Below, one piece after another: positions 52,175 through 63,200 of a stretch of DNA of 64,000 nt. The notes under the pieces were generated by a model, which worked only from the letters and a program-made list of their open reading frames with translations, ran no database searches and was not told the origin of the DNA. This DNA is from Eilatimonas milleporae. Its GTDB lineage: Bacteria; Pseudomonadota; Alphaproteobacteria; Sphingomonadales; Kordiimonadaceae. The stretch spans positions 186,001 through 250,000 of the forward strand of contig NZ_REFR01000015.1 of the NCBI RefSeq assembly GCF_003688555.1, in the 5' to 3' direction. How positions within the stretch are numbered: the first letter of the stretch is position 1; the number at the start of each line of letters is the position of its first letter. Made by a program: the position numbers and the translations under genes.

Positions 52175-52748
52175 CGGGACAATTGTCCTGAGTGTCCGGC
52201 CAAGGGGCCGGCGCCGGCGCGGACACTACACGCCCCGGCCCCGCGAGGCAAGAGGCAAGCACGGGCCCCACCGGAACGTCCGGCTGAAACAGGGATTGCG
52301 GGCAGCCGGGTGTCCCCCCCCCCGGTTTTGCGTTCCCTGTCCGGCCGGGTGTGCTGTGTTCCGGGGCAGCCCGCCGATCAGGTCTCACAGATTTTCCGGG
52401 CGTTTTCCTTGGGTGCGCGCGGTGCGGAAGCGGGTCGGACGGGGCTCCTCGAAAGATAGATACAATTTTATCAAATCACAGACGGAATCTTAATTGCGGA
52501 CATTTATACCTGCGGCCGATGGGATTTGCGCGGTTGCGCCTTTCCCATGTGTCGACATCCGCTGCTTTTCGAAAAATCCGTCCATATACGTTTTTTTAAG
52601 AAGCTAGCGGATAAAGACGTGACCGGGCCGGGAGCGGGCATGCATCCGGCGGGGGTGGATGGGCTGATAATCACAGGACAGTCCAGCCAGGGGATATACG
52701 CCGGCCAGAAGCCGTATTGATTTTAGAGACCGCAACATAGTTCAGGTG
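52175..52748. other. Gene-free chromosomal stretch right of the integration site
   Basis: These 574 bases hold no recognisable gene. A run of ten C (52314-52323) and unbalanced composition suggest non-coding or decayed DNA. The region upstream of the tRNA fragment at 52130-52174 would contain the ancestral tRNA promoter if the fragment is the displaced original 5' half. Confidence 0.5.
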
Positions 52749-53111
52749 ATGAAAATGATCCGTATTCTTACTGCCGCAAGCTTTCTGCTCAGTGCCGTCG
52801 TTGCCGTGGTTCCGGCAAGCGCGGTGGACTCCATGGACGACTGGAAACGCGCCGTCGCCAAGAAAATCGCCACGAAGCAGACCTATCCGCGTTCTGCCCT
52901 GACCCGTGAAATCGAAGGCCGCGCCGAGGTGCGTCTGGTGGTTTCCGGCGACGGCACCATCACGGCCCACGAAATTCTGAAGCCGACGGGCGAAAAGGTT
53001 CTCGACCGGGAAATTCCCAAGCTGGTCGGCCGCCTGAACCCGCTGCCGGCCCTGCCGTCCGGCCAGACGGAGCTGAGCTTCGTCCTGCCGCTGAACTGGG
53101 CGCTTGACTAA
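52749..53111 (+). CDS. Small exported TonB C-terminal-domain protein
   Basis: The 120-residue protein has a signal peptide (ILTAASFLLSAVVAVVPASAVD). The TonB-like domain has YPRSALTREIEGRAEVRLVVSGDGTITAHEILKPTGEKVLDREIPKLVGRLNPLP, which includes the YP and the repeated strand pattern. It lacks the N-terminal membrane anchor and Pro-rich spacer of true energy-transducing TonB, so it is a TonB-family-like periplasmic protein of uncertain role. A GTG at 52746 and an ATG at 52755 are alternative starts. Confidence 0.82.
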   Translation: MKMIRILTAASFLLSAVVAVVPASAVDSMDDWKRAVAKKIATKQTYPRSALTREIEGRAEVRLVVSGDGTITAHEILKPTGEKVLDREIPKLVGRLNPLPALPSGQTELSFVLPLNWALD

Positions 53112-53151
53112 GCCTTACGCACCATAGGGGTCCGGACATTCCGGATACAGG

Positions 53152-53184
53152 GGGCATGCCGTGGTGAACACGGCGTGCCCTTTT
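53152..53184 (+). terminator. Intrinsic terminator of the TonB-like gene
   Basis: GGGCATGCCG (53152-53161) pairs with CGGCGTGCCC (53171-53180) with one G-T wobble and is followed by TTTT and a second T-run. It lies 40 bases after the stop codon, before the convergent nadB gene. Confidence 0.8.
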
Positions 53185-53348
53185 GGTTTTCGGCATCGTT
53201 CCTGTCATGGGAATGACGACGGGGCCGCGAGACCCTGCCGGGGCTGGCGAATCGCCAGGCAGCGCATGGCCGGTTTTGCCGCATCCCGCCTGCCTTGCAC
53301 CGCCCCTGCCGTATGATTGGTTTCGCCGCCTGGTGACGGTGCCGCCGT

Positions 53349-54977
53349 TCAGGCCACCCGATCGGAGACGGCGCGTCCGAAGGGGATGAGCACCGTATCG
53401 CGGGCCTCGGCCGCGGTGTCGGGATAATCGGCTGTATAGTGCAGGCCCCGGCTTTCCTTGCGCATCTGGGCGGAGCGCACGATCAGGTCGGCGACGGTGG
53501 CCAGATTGCGCAATTCCAGAAGATCCGCCGTCACGCGGAAATTGCCGTAATACTCCAGAATCTCGCCCATCAGAAGATCGACCCGGCGCTTGGCCCGCTC
53601 CAGCCGTTTGTCGGTGCGCACAATGCCGACATAATCCCACATGAACCGGCGCAATTCCTGCCAGTTGTGGGTGACGACCACTTCCTCGTCCGAATCGGTC
53701 ACCTGGCTTTCATCCCAATCGCGGGCCATGCCGGCACGCGGCATGTCATCCAGCCGGTTCAGAATGTCGGCCGCCGCCGCCTGGGCGAACACCAGACATT
53801 CCAGCAGGCTGTTGGAGGCCATGCGGTTGGCCCCGTGCAGGCCGGTATGGGCGCATTCGCCGATGGCGTAGAGACGGTCCAGATCGGTGCGGCCGTCAAG
53901 GTCGGCCTGGACCCCGCCGCAGGTGTAATGGGCGGCGGGCACCACCGGCACGGCCTCGCGGGTGATGTCGATGCCCAGTTTCAGGCAGCGCCGGTAAATG
54001 GTCGGAAAATGCGAAATGATGAAATCCGCGTCCTTGTGCGAAATATCGAGCCAGACGCAGGGACTGCCCGTGCGCTTCATCTCCGAATCGATGGCGCGGG
54101 CGACGATGTCGCGCGGCGCCAGTTCGCCGCGTTCGTCATAGCGGGGCATGAACGGTTTGCCGTCGCCGCCCTTCAGCACAGCGCCTTCGCCGCGCATGGC
54201 CTCGGTGATGAGAAATGTCTTGGTCTTGGGGTGGTACAGGCAGGTGGGGTGGAACTGGTTGAACTCCATATTGGTGACGCGGCACCCGGCCCGCCAGGCC
54301 ATGGCGATCCCGTCACCGGTGCTGCCGTCGGGATTGGAGGCATAGAGATACACCCGGCCGGCCCCGCCGGCCGCCAGCACCGTGGCGCGGGCGGAGAAGG
54401 TTTCCACCTGCCCCTTGGCCAGATTGAGCACGTAGAGACCGTGGGCCTGATCCTGATAGGGCGGTGCCGATTTCAGGTGCCGGTTGGTGATCACGTCCAC
54501 CGCCACATGGTCGGTGAACACGTCGATATTGGGCTCGGCCATGACGCGGGCGTTCAGCGTGGTCTGCAGGGCCTTGCCGGTCGCGTCCGCCGCGTGGATG
54601 ATGCGGCGGTGGCTGTGCCCGCCTTCCCGCGTCAGATGATAGCCGTAGCCGTCCTCGGCGCGGGTGTCGGCCTTGTCGAACGGCACGCCGAGAGCGATCA
54701 GGTCCTCGACCGCCCGCCGGCCGCGTTCAACGACGAAACGCACGGTCTCCTCGTTGCACAGCCCGGCGCCGGCGACGAGTGTGTCGTCGATGTGGGACTG
54801 GATACTGTCGCCGTCTTCCAGAACCGCGGCGATCCCGCCCTGCGCCCAGGCCGTGGACCCGGCGGACAGGGGCCCCTTGGACAGGACGGCGACGCGGGCA
54901 TGGGGCGCCAGTTTCAGCGCCGCCGTCAGCCCGGCCGCGCCCGAACCGGCGATGACGATGTCATAGGTGCGCCTCAA
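53349..54977 (-). CDS. nadB: L-aspartate oxidase
   Basis: The 542-residue FAD flavoprotein oxidises L-aspartate to iminoaspartate, the first step of de novo NAD synthesis. It has the FAD loop [18 protein letters not shown] at residues 6-23, [22 protein letters not shown] near 42-63, [26 protein letters not shown], and [82 protein letters not shown] is the C-terminal signature. nadA and nadC are not next to it. Its start overlaps the end of the ABC ATPase gene by four bases. Confidence 0.96.
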   Translation of the reverse strand: MRRTYDIVIAGSGAAGLTAALKLAPHARVAVLSKGPLSAGSTAWAQGGIAAVLEDGDSIQSHIDDTLVAGAGLCNEETVRFVVERGRRAVEDLIALGVPFDKADTRAEDGYGYHLTREGGHSHRRIIHAADATGKALQTTLNARVMAEPNIDVFTDHVAVDVITNRHLKSAPPYQDQAHGLYVLNLAKGQVETFSARATVLAAGGAGRVYLYASNPDGSTGDGIAMAWRAGCRVTNMEFNQFHPTCLYHPKTKTFLITEAMRGEGAVLKGGDGKPFMPRYDERGELAPRDIVARAIDSEMKRTGSPCVWLDISHKDADFIISHFPTIYRRCLKLGIDITREAVPVVPAAHYTCGGVQADLDGRTDLDRLYAIGECAHTGLHGANRMASNSLLECLVFAQAAAADILNRLDDMPRAGMARDWDESQVTDSDEEVVVTHNWQELRRFMWDYVGIVRTDKRLERAKRRVDLLMGEILEYYGNFRVTADLLELRNLATVADLIVRSAQMRKESRGLHYTADYPDTAAEARDTVLIPFGRAVSDRVA

Positions 54978-55951
54978 GCCGCCGTCTCCGCGGGTGGGCT
55001 GTCATCTGAAGATCCGTCACCTGCGGAGCCCGTCAGTTGCAGGAAAATATCCTCCAGATCGGTTTCGTCGGTGGAAATGTCGCGGATGGTCAGGCCCGCC
55101 GCCTGAACGGCGGCCAGCACCGCGCCCACATTGGCGCTTTGCTGGCTGATCTGCACCGCGATGCGGTGACTGTCCTTGAGTACGGCGTGATAGCCGGCCA
55201 GCGCCGCCGGGATGCCGTCCTGGGCTTCGGCCACCTCGATGACGATTTCCTTTTCGTCGATTCGCCTGAGAAGCTGATCCGTCGGTTCCGCACAGACCAC
55301 TTCACCGTGATTGATGATGGCGATGGTGTCGCAAAGCTCCTCGGCCTCTTCCAGATAATGGGTGGTCAGCACGATGGTGGTGCCGCGGGCGTGGAGTTCG
55401 CGCACATAATCCCACAATTGCTGGCGCAGTTCGATGTCGACGCCGGCCGTCGGTTCGTCCAGCACCAGTACGGGCGGATTGTGGACCATGGCCTTGGCCA
55501 CCAGCAGGCGGCGTTTCATGCCGCCGGACAGGGTACGGGCATAGGCGTCGGCCTTGTCGAACAGATGCACGGCCCGCAGCAATTCGTCCGTGCGCCGGTC
55601 GGATGCCGGCACGCCGTACATGCCCGCCTGCATCTCCAGCACCTCGCGCGGGGTGAAAAAGGCATCCATGATCAGTTCCTGCGGCACGACGCCGATATTG
55701 GCGCGGGCGTTGCGGGGGTTTTTATCGATGTCGAAGCCCCACACCCGGGCCGTGCCGCCGGTCTTGTTGACCAGTCCGGCGAGGATGTTGATCATGGTGG
55801 ACTTGCCGGCCCCGTTCGGCCCCAGAAGGCCGTACATGGAGCCGCGCGGAATGGTCAGGTCGACCCCCTTGAGCGCCAGCTTGTCCGGTGTACCGCCCCG
55901 GCCCTTGTAAACCTTCTTCAGTCCCGTGATTTCAATCGCCGCATCGCCCAA
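54974..55951 (-). CDS. ABC transporter ATP-binding protein
   Basis: The 325-residue ATPase has Walker [16 protein letters not shown] near 40-54, the signature [15 protein letters not shown] near 140, and Walker [15 protein letters not shown] near 160-173. The DrrA/NodI-like C-terminal domain is rich in Asp and Glu. It resembles ATPases of ABC-2 exporters. No permease is adjacent; it is translationally coupled to nadB downstream. An ABC-2 permease elsewhere, or a role in assembling a nearby system, is likely. Confidence 0.93.
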   Translation of the reverse strand: MGDAAIEITGLKKVYKGRGGTPDKLALKGVDLTIPRGSMYGLLGPNGAGKSTMINILAGLVNKTGGTARVWGFDIDKNPRNARANIGVVPQELIMDAFFTPREVLEMQAGMYGVPASDRRTDELLRAVHLFDKADAYARTLSGGMKRRLLVAKAMVHNPPVLVLDEPTAGVDIELRQQLWDYVRELHARGTTIVLTTHYLEEAEELCDTIAIINHGEVVCAEPTDQLLRRIDEKEIVIEVAEAQDGIPAALAGYHAVLKDSHRIAVQISQQSANVGAVLAAVQAAGLTIRDISTDETDLEDIFLQLTGSAGDGSSDDSPPAETAA

Positions 55952-56360
55952 CGCCGTAACCCTTTATCCTGGCCCTTATATTCCCGGACCCGTATCCGGC
56001 GGCCAAAAGGGCCGCACGGCTTTCCACGCAGAGAGTGCCTGACATAATGCACAAGCGCTAACATTCAAGCCGGATCGCCGTCAATTCAAGCGGCTGTCAA
56101 TGCGTCGAGCGGGGCGTGCGGGTGGCAAGGGCCCAGAGGATATGCCGGGGGATATGCCGGGGGATATGAAGACATGGCCGTTCATTGCGCGATGCGGCCG
56201 TCCGTGCGGCTTGTGGTGCCGCGCCGGCTTCGCTATACACGGAACCAGATCATGGACACCCGTTCGGACGGCCCGTCGAAGGCCCCGTTTCAAAGGCTTT
56301 GTATACAGGCCCGTGTCCGCCGGACACACCGATACCGCTTAATTGCGAGGACCACTTATT
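55952..56360. other. Intergenic region with a 12-base tandem repeat
   Basis: The stretch between the divergent ABC ATPase and zinc-finger genes includes GATATGCCGGGG in two full copies and a partial third at 56139-56170. It carries short frames that I do not support as genes. Two promoters must lie here; none is clear by eye. Confidence 0.5.
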
Positions 56361-56576
56361 ATGACCATCGCGCCCCCCGAAATCAAATTCGTCACCACCC
56401 AGCGGGTTGCCTGCGACGGCGATGAAGGGCCGCTCGGCCACCCCCGTGTCTATCTGAACATGGGCACGGACGGCCGTGTGGTATGCGGCTACTGCGACCG
56501 TCTTTTCATTCTTGAAGGCGGGCCGGCCGATACCCCGGAGGTCCGGGCCGAGGCGGAAAAACTGTCCGCCGCCTGA
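56361..56576 (+). CDS. Zinc-finger (NDUFS6-type) domain protein
   Basis: The 71-residue protein has a zf-CHCC motif. Likely ligands are Cys19 in RVACDG, His27 in GHPRVYLNMG, and the pair in VVCGYCDRLFIL (Cys41 and Cys44). It resembles the NDUFS6/complex-I accessory protein of alphaproteobacteria, where such a protein is thought to help assemble NADH dehydrogenase. It has no signal peptide. polA follows after 94 bases. Confidence 0.9.
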   Translation: MTIAPPEIKFVTTQRVACDGDEGPLGHPRVYLNMGTDGRVVCGYCDRLFILEGGPADTPEVRAEAEKLSAA

Positions 56577-56670
56577 TTTTACAGCGCCGGGCAGGTCCGG
56601 CGCCCGGTTTTGGCGCGGGCGGTGCGGCCGCCCGTCACCCGCCCCTCCTTCCAGCCACGGCGAGAGTGTG

Positions 56671-59460
56671 ATGCCCGACGAACAGACACCGCCCCATCTC
56701 TATCTTGTCGACGGTTCGGGCTATATTTTCCGGGCCTATCACGCGCTGGCGCGCTCCCGCCCGCTGACGCGCGCCGACGGCACGCCCGTGGGCGCGGTTT
56801 ACGGCTTTTGCACCATGATCCTGAAACTGCTTCAGGATTTGAACGACGGGGCCATGCCCACGCATCTGGGCGTTATTTTCGATACGGCGCGCAAAACCTT
56901 CCGCAGCGACATCTATCCCGAATACAAGGCGCACCGGCCGCCGCCGCCGGAAGATCTGGTGCCGCAGTTTCCGCTGATCCGCGAGGCCGTTGCCGCCTTC
57001 GGCCTGCCGTCCATTGAAAAGGACGGGTTCGAGGCCGACGATCTGATCGCCACCTATGCACGGCAGGCCCGCGCGCGTGACTGGGACGTCACCATCGTCT
57101 CCTCCGACAAGGATCTGATGCAGCTGATCGATGCGCGGACCACGCTTTATGACGGGATGAAGGACCGGCGCATCGACGCGGGCGGTGTGGTGGAAAAGTT
57201 CGGGGTCGCCCCCGACAAGGTGATCGAGGTTCAGTCGCTGGCCGGCGACAGCGTCGACAATGTGCCCGGTGTGCCCGGCATCGGTATCAAGACGGCGGCG
57301 GAGCTGATCCGCGCATACGGCGATCTGGAAACGCTGCTGGCCCGCGCCGGCGAGATCAAGCAGCCGAAACGGCGGCAGAATCTGATCGACCATGCCGAGG
57401 ACGCGCGCATCTCCAGGCGGCTTGTCACCCTGGACCGTGAGGTTCCGCTGGATGTGGGGCTGGACGGTCTTGTCCTGAAACCGGTCGAGGCCGATCCGCT
57501 GATCGCGTTTTTCGACGCGCAGCAGTTCCGTTCGCTCAAGGTGAAGGCCGCGCACAGTTTCGGCGGCGATGCGGTGATGGCGGACCCGGTCAGCCGCCAT
57601 GTGGACACCGACACAACGGACTATGTCTGCGTCACCGACATGGACACGCTGCGCGACTGGATCGCGCGGGCGGAAAAAGCCGGCCGCGTGGCCGTCGATA
57701 CGGAGACCACATCCCTGAACGCGGCCGCCGCCGATCTGGTCGGCCTGTCCCTGTCGGTCGAGCCCGGCCGGGCCTGTTACGTGCCGGTGGGTCATACCGG
57801 GGCCGGCGGGGATGACGACCTTTTGGCGCAGCGGCCGGACCAGTTGGACAAGGGGGCCGTCATCGCCGCGCTGAAACCGCTTCTGGAAGACCCCGCGGTC
57901 CTGAAAATCGGCCAGAATCTGAAATACGACCTGTCGATCCTGGCGCGCGAGGGTATCGCGGTGCGGCCTTTCGACGACACCATGCTGATGTCCTATGCGT
58001 TGGAGGCCGGCATGCACGGCCACGGCATGGATGAACTGGCGGGCATTCATCTCGACATCACGCCGGTGTCGTTCAAGGAGGTGGCCGGGACCGGCAAGGC
58101 GCAGGTCACCTTTGACCGCGTGCCGCTCGACAAGGCGACGCATTATGCCGCCGAGGATGCCGACATCACCGGGCGCCTGTGGCACATCCTCAAACCACGT
58201 CTGGCCGAAAACGGTGTCACCACCGTTTACGAACGGCTGGAACGCCCGCTGGCGCCGGTTCTGGCGGCGATGGAACGCGCCGGCATCAGGGTGGACACCG
58301 CCGTTCTGACCAGGCTGTCCAATGATTTCGCCGTCGCCCTCGACGGGCTGGAAGGCGAGATCCATACCCTTGCCGGCCGTGCCTTCAACATCAATTCGCC
58401 GAAACAGCTGGGCGAAATCCTGTTCGATGAAATGGGTCTGAAGGGCGGCAAGAAATCCAAAAAAACCGGTGCCTGGACCACCAATGCCGAAGTGCTTGAA
58501 ACCCTGGCCGGCGAAGGGCACGATCTGCCGGCGAAGGTGCTGGAATACCGTCAGTTCGCCAAGCTGAAAAGCACCTATACCGATGCCCTTGCCCGCGAGG
58601 TCAACGACCGCACCGGCCGGGTGCACACCAGTTTCCACATGGCGGCGACGACAACGGGGCGCCTGTCCTCCAACGATCCCAATCTTCAGAACATCCCGAT
58701 TCGCACCGATGTGGGCCGGCAAATCCGCCGCGCCTTCGTGGCGGAGACGGGCAACAGGCTGATCGCCGCCGATTACAGCCAGATCGAGCTGCGCCTCCTG
58801 GCGCATATCGCCGGCATCGACGCGCTGAAGGATGCGTTCGCCAAGGGGATCGACATTCATGCCCTGACGGCGTCCGAGGTGTTCGGCATTCCGCTTGAGG
58901 GTATGGACCCGATGGTGCGCCGCCGGGCCAAGGCGATCAATTTCGGCATCATCTATGGCATTTCCGCCTTTGGCCTCGGCCGTCAGCTCGGCATTCCGCG
59001 CGGGGAGGCCCAGGCCTTCATCGATGCCTATTTCGAAAAATTCCCCGGCATCCGCCGCTATATGGACGACACCATCGCCGACGCGCGGGAAACCGGGTAT
59101 GTCACCACCCTGTTCGGGCGCAAATGTCATGTCACCGCGCTGAAGGACAAAAATCCGGCCATGCGGAATTTCGGCGAACGCGCGGCGATCAACGCCCCCA
59201 TTCAGGGCTCCGCCGCCGATATCATCCGCCGCGCCATGATCCGCATGCCGGCGGCCCTGGCCGATGCCGGCCTTTCCGGCACCGTCATGCTGTTGCAGGT
59301 CCATGATGAACTGGTGTTCGAGGCGCCGGAGGGCGATGTGGACAGGGCGATCCCGGTGATCCGCAAGGTCATGGGCGATGCGGCACTGCCGGCTGTGACC
59401 CTCAGCGTGCCGCTGGTGATCGACGTGGGCGTCGGCGACAACTGGGACGATGCCCACTAG
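56671..59460 (+). CDS. polA: DNA polymerase I
   Basis: The 929-residue protein has all three activities. The 5'-3' exonuclease domain (about 8-290) begins LYLVDGSGYIFRAYHALARSRPLTRADGTPVGAVYGF. The proofreading 3'-5' exonuclease carries VAVDTETTSLN near 345. The polymerase has RRAFVAETGNRLIAADYSQIELRLLAHIAG near 690-719, RRRAKAINFGIIYGISAFGL and VMLLQVHDELVFEAPEGD. It repairs gaps and processes Okazaki fragments. ATG 56671 follows a GAGAG box; the frame opens earlier at 56476 without support. Confidence 0.97.
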   Translation: MPDEQTPPHLYLVDGSGYIFRAYHALARSRPLTRADGTPVGAVYGFCTMILKLLQDLNDGAMPTHLGVIFDTARKTFRSDIYPEYKAHRPPPPEDLVPQFPLIREAVAAFGLPSIEKDGFEADDLIATYARQARARDWDVTIVSSDKDLMQLIDARTTLYDGMKDRRIDAGGVVEKFGVAPDKVIEVQSLAGDSVDNVPGVPGIGIKTAAELIRAYGDLETLLARAGEIKQPKRRQNLIDHAEDARISRRLVTLDREVPLDVGLDGLVLKPVEADPLIAFFDAQQFRSLKVKAAHSFGGDAVMADPVSRHVDTDTTDYVCVTDMDTLRDWIARAEKAGRVAVDTETTSLNAAAADLVGLSLSVEPGRACYVPVGHTGAGGDDDLLAQRPDQLDKGAVIAALKPLLEDPAVLKIGQNLKYDLSILAREGIAVRPFDDTMLMSYALEAGMHGHGMDELAGIHLDITPVSFKEVAGTGKAQVTFDRVPLDKATHYAAEDADITGRLWHILKPRLAENGVTTVYERLERPLAPVLAAMERAGIRVDTAVLTRLSNDFAVALDGLEGEIHTLAGRAFNINSPKQLGEILFDEMGLKGGKKSKKTGAWTTNAEVLETLAGEGHDLPAKVLEYRQFAKLKSTYTDALAREVNDRTGRVHTSFHMAATTTGRLSSNDPNLQNIPIRTDVGRQIRRAFVAETGNRLIAADYSQIELRLLAHIAGIDALKDAFAKGIDIHALTASEVFGIPLEGMDPMVRRRAKAINFGIIYGISAFGLGRQLGIPRGEAQAFIDAYFEKFPGIRRYMDDTIADARETGYVTTLFGRKCHVTALKDKNPAMRNFGERAAINAPIQGSAADIIRRAMIRMPAALADAGLSGTVMLLQVHDELVFEAPEGDVDRAIPVIRKVMGDAALPAVTLSVPLVIDVGVGDNWDDAH

Positions 59461-59570
59461 GGCTTGCCGGGATCGGGTCTGCATCCTTGAGGGCTCCGGC
59501 ACCCCTTGTAAAAGCCCTGTGTAAATCCTGTTAAACCTTTTGGGCAAAGCCCCGGTCAGGCGGACATCAT

Positions 59571-60134
59571 ATGATCATCCATCGTCCCTTCACCATGCAG
59601 GACCTGCCGACCCTGGCGCACTGGGTGTCGAGCGCGCGCGACGTGCTGCAATGGGCCGGACCCCTTCTTCACTATCCCCTGAACCCGCAACAGTGGCAGC
59701 GTATTGCCGAGGCCGGCGAGGGCGACATGCCCGCGCGCCTTGCCTGGATGGCGGAACGGGATGAAACCCCCTTCGGTCATGCCCAGCTTGTTCTGGACCG
59801 CGTTCAGGGCAATGCGGCGCTGGTCTATGTTCTGATCGCGCCGTCGGCGCGCGGGCAGGGCCTGACCGGTCCCATGCTGGCGCCGCTGATCGACATGGCG
59901 TTCGGCATCCCCGACATCATGCGCCTGGAATTGAATGTCTATGCCCACAACCGTCCGGCCATCCGGGCCTATGAAAAGCTGGGCTTCGTCCATGAGGGCT
60001 GCCGCCGCTCCTCCGCCAAATGCGGGGAGGAGCGCTGGGACACCTGCTTCATGTCCATCCTGCGGCACGAACATGCCGGCGCGTGCCGTTCGGAAAACGC
60101 CGCCTTGCCGCCTTTGGGCGATCCGGTGGCCTGA
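59571..60134 (+). CDS. GNAT-family N-acetyltransferase
   Basis: The 187-residue protein has a RimJ/RimL-like acetyltransferase pattern. It has IHRPFTMQDLPTLAHWVSSARDVLQWAGPLL at the start, ALVYVLIAPSARGQGLTGPMLAPLIDMAF with the acetyl-CoA-binding loop, and LELNVYAHNRPAIRAYEKLGFVHEGCRRSSAKCG. The tail has no clear domain. Substrate unknown. It is separated from polA by 110 bases and from the convergent receptor gene by a bidirectional terminator. Confidence 0.9.
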   Translation: MIIHRPFTMQDLPTLAHWVSSARDVLQWAGPLLHYPLNPQQWQRIAEAGEGDMPARLAWMAERDETPFGHAQLVLDRVQGNAALVYVLIAPSARGQGLTGPMLAPLIDMAFGIPDIMRLELNVYAHNRPAIRAYEKLGFVHEGCRRSSAKCGEERWDTCFMSILRHEHAGACRSENAALPPLGDPVA

Positions 60135-60233
60135 TTCGGCGATCCGACCTGTCCTACTTGTTTTTCCGATCTGATTTTATGGCCTGATGATCTCACCTGG
60201 CCGGCGGATCGGCCTGTATTCCGTACTTCCATG

Positions 60234-60263
60234 GAAAAGGGCGGCTGAAAAGCCGCCCTTTTC
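60234..60263. terminator. Bidirectional terminator between GNAT and receptor genes
   Basis: GAAAAGGGCGGCT (60234-60246) pairs perfectly with AGCCGCCCTTTTC (60251-60263) around GAAA. A-rich and T-rich ends on each side allow termination in both directions, fitting the convergent genes. The sequence ggaaaagggcggc is also at 63878-63890, near the end of the next receptor gene. Confidence 0.85.
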
Positions 60264-60287
60264 AAGAGGGTCGGGACCGGGCGGCGC

Positions 60288-63200
60288 TTAGAAACCGAAG
60301 CGGATCCCGGCATAGACGATGCGTTGACGCGGATCGTGCGTGCGGGTCTCAAACCCGCCGTCCCCCAGCACGGCCGGGGGCCGCACGTTGAACACATTCA
60401 GCGCGCCGATATTCAGGGCCGCGTTGGTCAGGCCGAACGAGTCCGAGAAATCGTAGGAATAGAACAGGTCCACCGTCGTCATGCCGTCGATCTCGCGGCG
60501 TTCGATCAGATTGTTGAAATCGGGCGTGCCGTCCGGCAGCGTGCCGAACACGCTGTTCTGGTCATCGGTGAACTGGCCGATATGACGCACGGCGATATTG
60601 GTCGTGTGCCGTTCGTAATTCCACCCCAGCATGGCCTGACCGCGCAGTTCCGGCACCGGATCGCCGAAGTTTTCGCGGTTGCGGCGGCCGGCGGCCTCGA
60701 TGGTGATGCCGCCGGGACCCGACAGATCATATTCGCTGACATAGGTGACCATGGCCGACAGGTTGAAGGTGCCGATGCCGTCCGTCTCCCAGACATAGGA
60801 CGCCGACACGTCAAGGCCGTCCGTATTGATGAAGGCGGCATTTTCATAGAAATTCTGCACCGCGTCGATGGACCCGTCCGCCGGGTCGAGGAAGACGAAG
60901 GGTTGGCCCTCCGGCACCTGATCCCCGGTAAAGGCGAGCAGATCGGTCTCGCCGCCGAGCAGGACGCGGTTCACCAGTTCCTGCGCGTTCTGCTGGACGA
61001 TCACATCGTTGAACTCGAAGCGCCAGAAATTGACGTCGAAGGTGAAGCCGGCGAGTGCCTGCGGCTGCCAGGTGAAGCCGACGGTGTAGGTGTCGGCGGT
61101 CTCCGGGCTCAGATTGTCGGCCCCTTGCGTGCGGATGGCGATGAAGGGCTGGCCATTGTCACGCGGGTCGCGCACGCTGTTCAGCGTCGTCTGATTGCCG
61201 AACTGCTGGAAGATGCTGGGCGCCCGGAAGCTGGAGCTGTAAGTGGCGCGGAAGCTCCACTCATCGGTGGGGTTATACCGGACGGCGAATTTCGGATCGA
61301 TCGTGTCGCCCACGCCGCCGCTGTAATTTTCATAGCGAACCGCCGCCGACAGTTCGAGTTTTGAGGTGATCGGCACCAGAACCTCGCCGAAGAAGGCAAA
61401 GACGTCCTGGCTGGCGTCGAAATCATCGGCCCCCTGCACGAACAGGAAATTGTTGCTGTTGGTGTTGCCGTCATAATCCCAGGCCAGCGACTGGTCCCGG
61501 TACTGGAAGCCGAAGGCGGCGCCGATCGGTCCGGCGGCGGTCTCGAACAGATCGCCCGAGACGACGCCGTCCAGAATGGTGGCTTCCGACTTGCCGTCGA
61601 TGGTCACCTGGCCCTGCATCCAGTCGATCAGTTCGGCGGAATTGCGCACCGGCACCAGAACCGTGTTGCCGTTTTCATCCGTGACCGGCTGGAAATTTGC
61701 GTCCAGAACCGGCACCCGCTCATCCTGGCCGGCGATCAGGCCGTTGCCGAAGGGGTTGAAGAACTGGCAGCCATTCTGTCCGGGGGTGCCGGCGGCAACA
61801 TCGCAATCCGGCCCGCCGAAGCCCTGCAGCGCCAGGAAGAAGCGGTCGCGCACGCCGTCGCCCGCCGTCAGGTCCCAATCGCTTTCCCCGCGCACGCCGG
61901 ACACGTCGAAAATCCAGCCATTGCCGAATTCACCCTTGAAGCCGCCCTCGATGCGCCATGTGGTGGTGTCATGGGTGGACGGGTTGGGATTGAGGGGATC
62001 GGTGGTGAAATTGTTGCCCGCCGACCGGCCGACCCAGAAAACATCGGTCCGGAAGGTGTTGAAGGGGTTGTTGCCGGCAATGGGCACCAGCGATGTGATC
62101 GGGAAGTTGGAATTGCCGCGCGTCGACTCATTTTCCGCGAATGAGAAATTGGAATAGAATTCAACACTGTCGCCGAGCTGGGCGCCAAATTCGGCATAAC
62201 CCTGAAGACGGGTCTGCTCCGGCACCAGATCGAACTGATTGTTGAAGTCATAGCCGCAAGCGCCAAGCTGGGCGGTGGACCCGTCCAACGGATTGGTGAA
62301 ATCCTGGATCAGGGGCACAACATCCTCGAACTGCTGGGCGACCTCGCGGCAGAACGGATCGGCGAAGGCGGGTGTCGCGGCCCCTGCCGCCGCGCCCGGC
62401 GTGGCAAAGCTGAGTGCATCCGGCGACACGCCAAGGCCGGCGGCCACGCCCGGCGCGGCGATGCCGTAAATGGAATTGTAAACCAGCGGCGTCAGGGCAT
62501 CGGCCACACCGTCCGCGCCCAGGGCGATGGGCGCACTGCCGTCATTCAACCCCAGAAGGGCGGCGGCGGCGGCCGGAATGTTGATGACACCCCCGCCGGC
62601 GGCGGCATTCGCCGGCGCGTAGCCGGTGAAGACGCTGCCTGGAACCGGGCTGCCCGCCACGCCGGGAAAGGGAATGAAACCGGGCGAGGAATTGCTGGTG
62701 ATACCCAGCGCCGCCAGTTCCGGCGGCAGCCCCGGCGCCGGCAGCCCTGTCGGCAGCACATCGGGGGCCAGCGGCGAGGCCGGGTTGGCGAACACCGGGG
62801 CCAGCTGGTCATAGACCGACAGGAAGGCAATCGTGTCCGTCAGATTGCCCTGCGGTGCGGTCGGCACGATAAAGGTACCGGGAAAGCCGGACTGAGTCGA
62901 AATGGAGATATTGTTGGCGATCGCTTCCGCCGTACGCAGATCGCGGTCGCGCTGGGACAGGTTGCTGCGGTCGAAATAATTCACCGCGCCCATAAAGCGG
63001 AAGGTTTCGTTTTTCCAGCCGGCGATGGCGCCGACCGTGATATCCCGCTGGCTGGTTTCCGTGATATTCTTGATTTCACTCTGGATTTCGAAGCCTTCGA
63101 AATTGCCGCGGGTCTTGAAATTGACCACACCGGCAACCGCGTCCGAACCATAGAGCGGCCCGGCGCCGTCTTTCAGAACCTCAACCTGGTCTATGGCGAT

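Noticed and set aside
53439-55106. A 555-codon plus-strand frame across nadB and the ABC gene
   Set aside because: The frame is antisense to two well-defined proteins and its translation is His/Gly/Val-rich without motifs.
56139-56170. A tandem repeat that might be a CRISPR or regulatory array
   Set aside because: It has only two and a half copies of 12 bases with no spacers.
56635-59547. A 970-codon minus-strand frame across polA
   Set aside because: It mirrors the polA reading frame and has no recognisable domain; polA shows all catalytic motifs.
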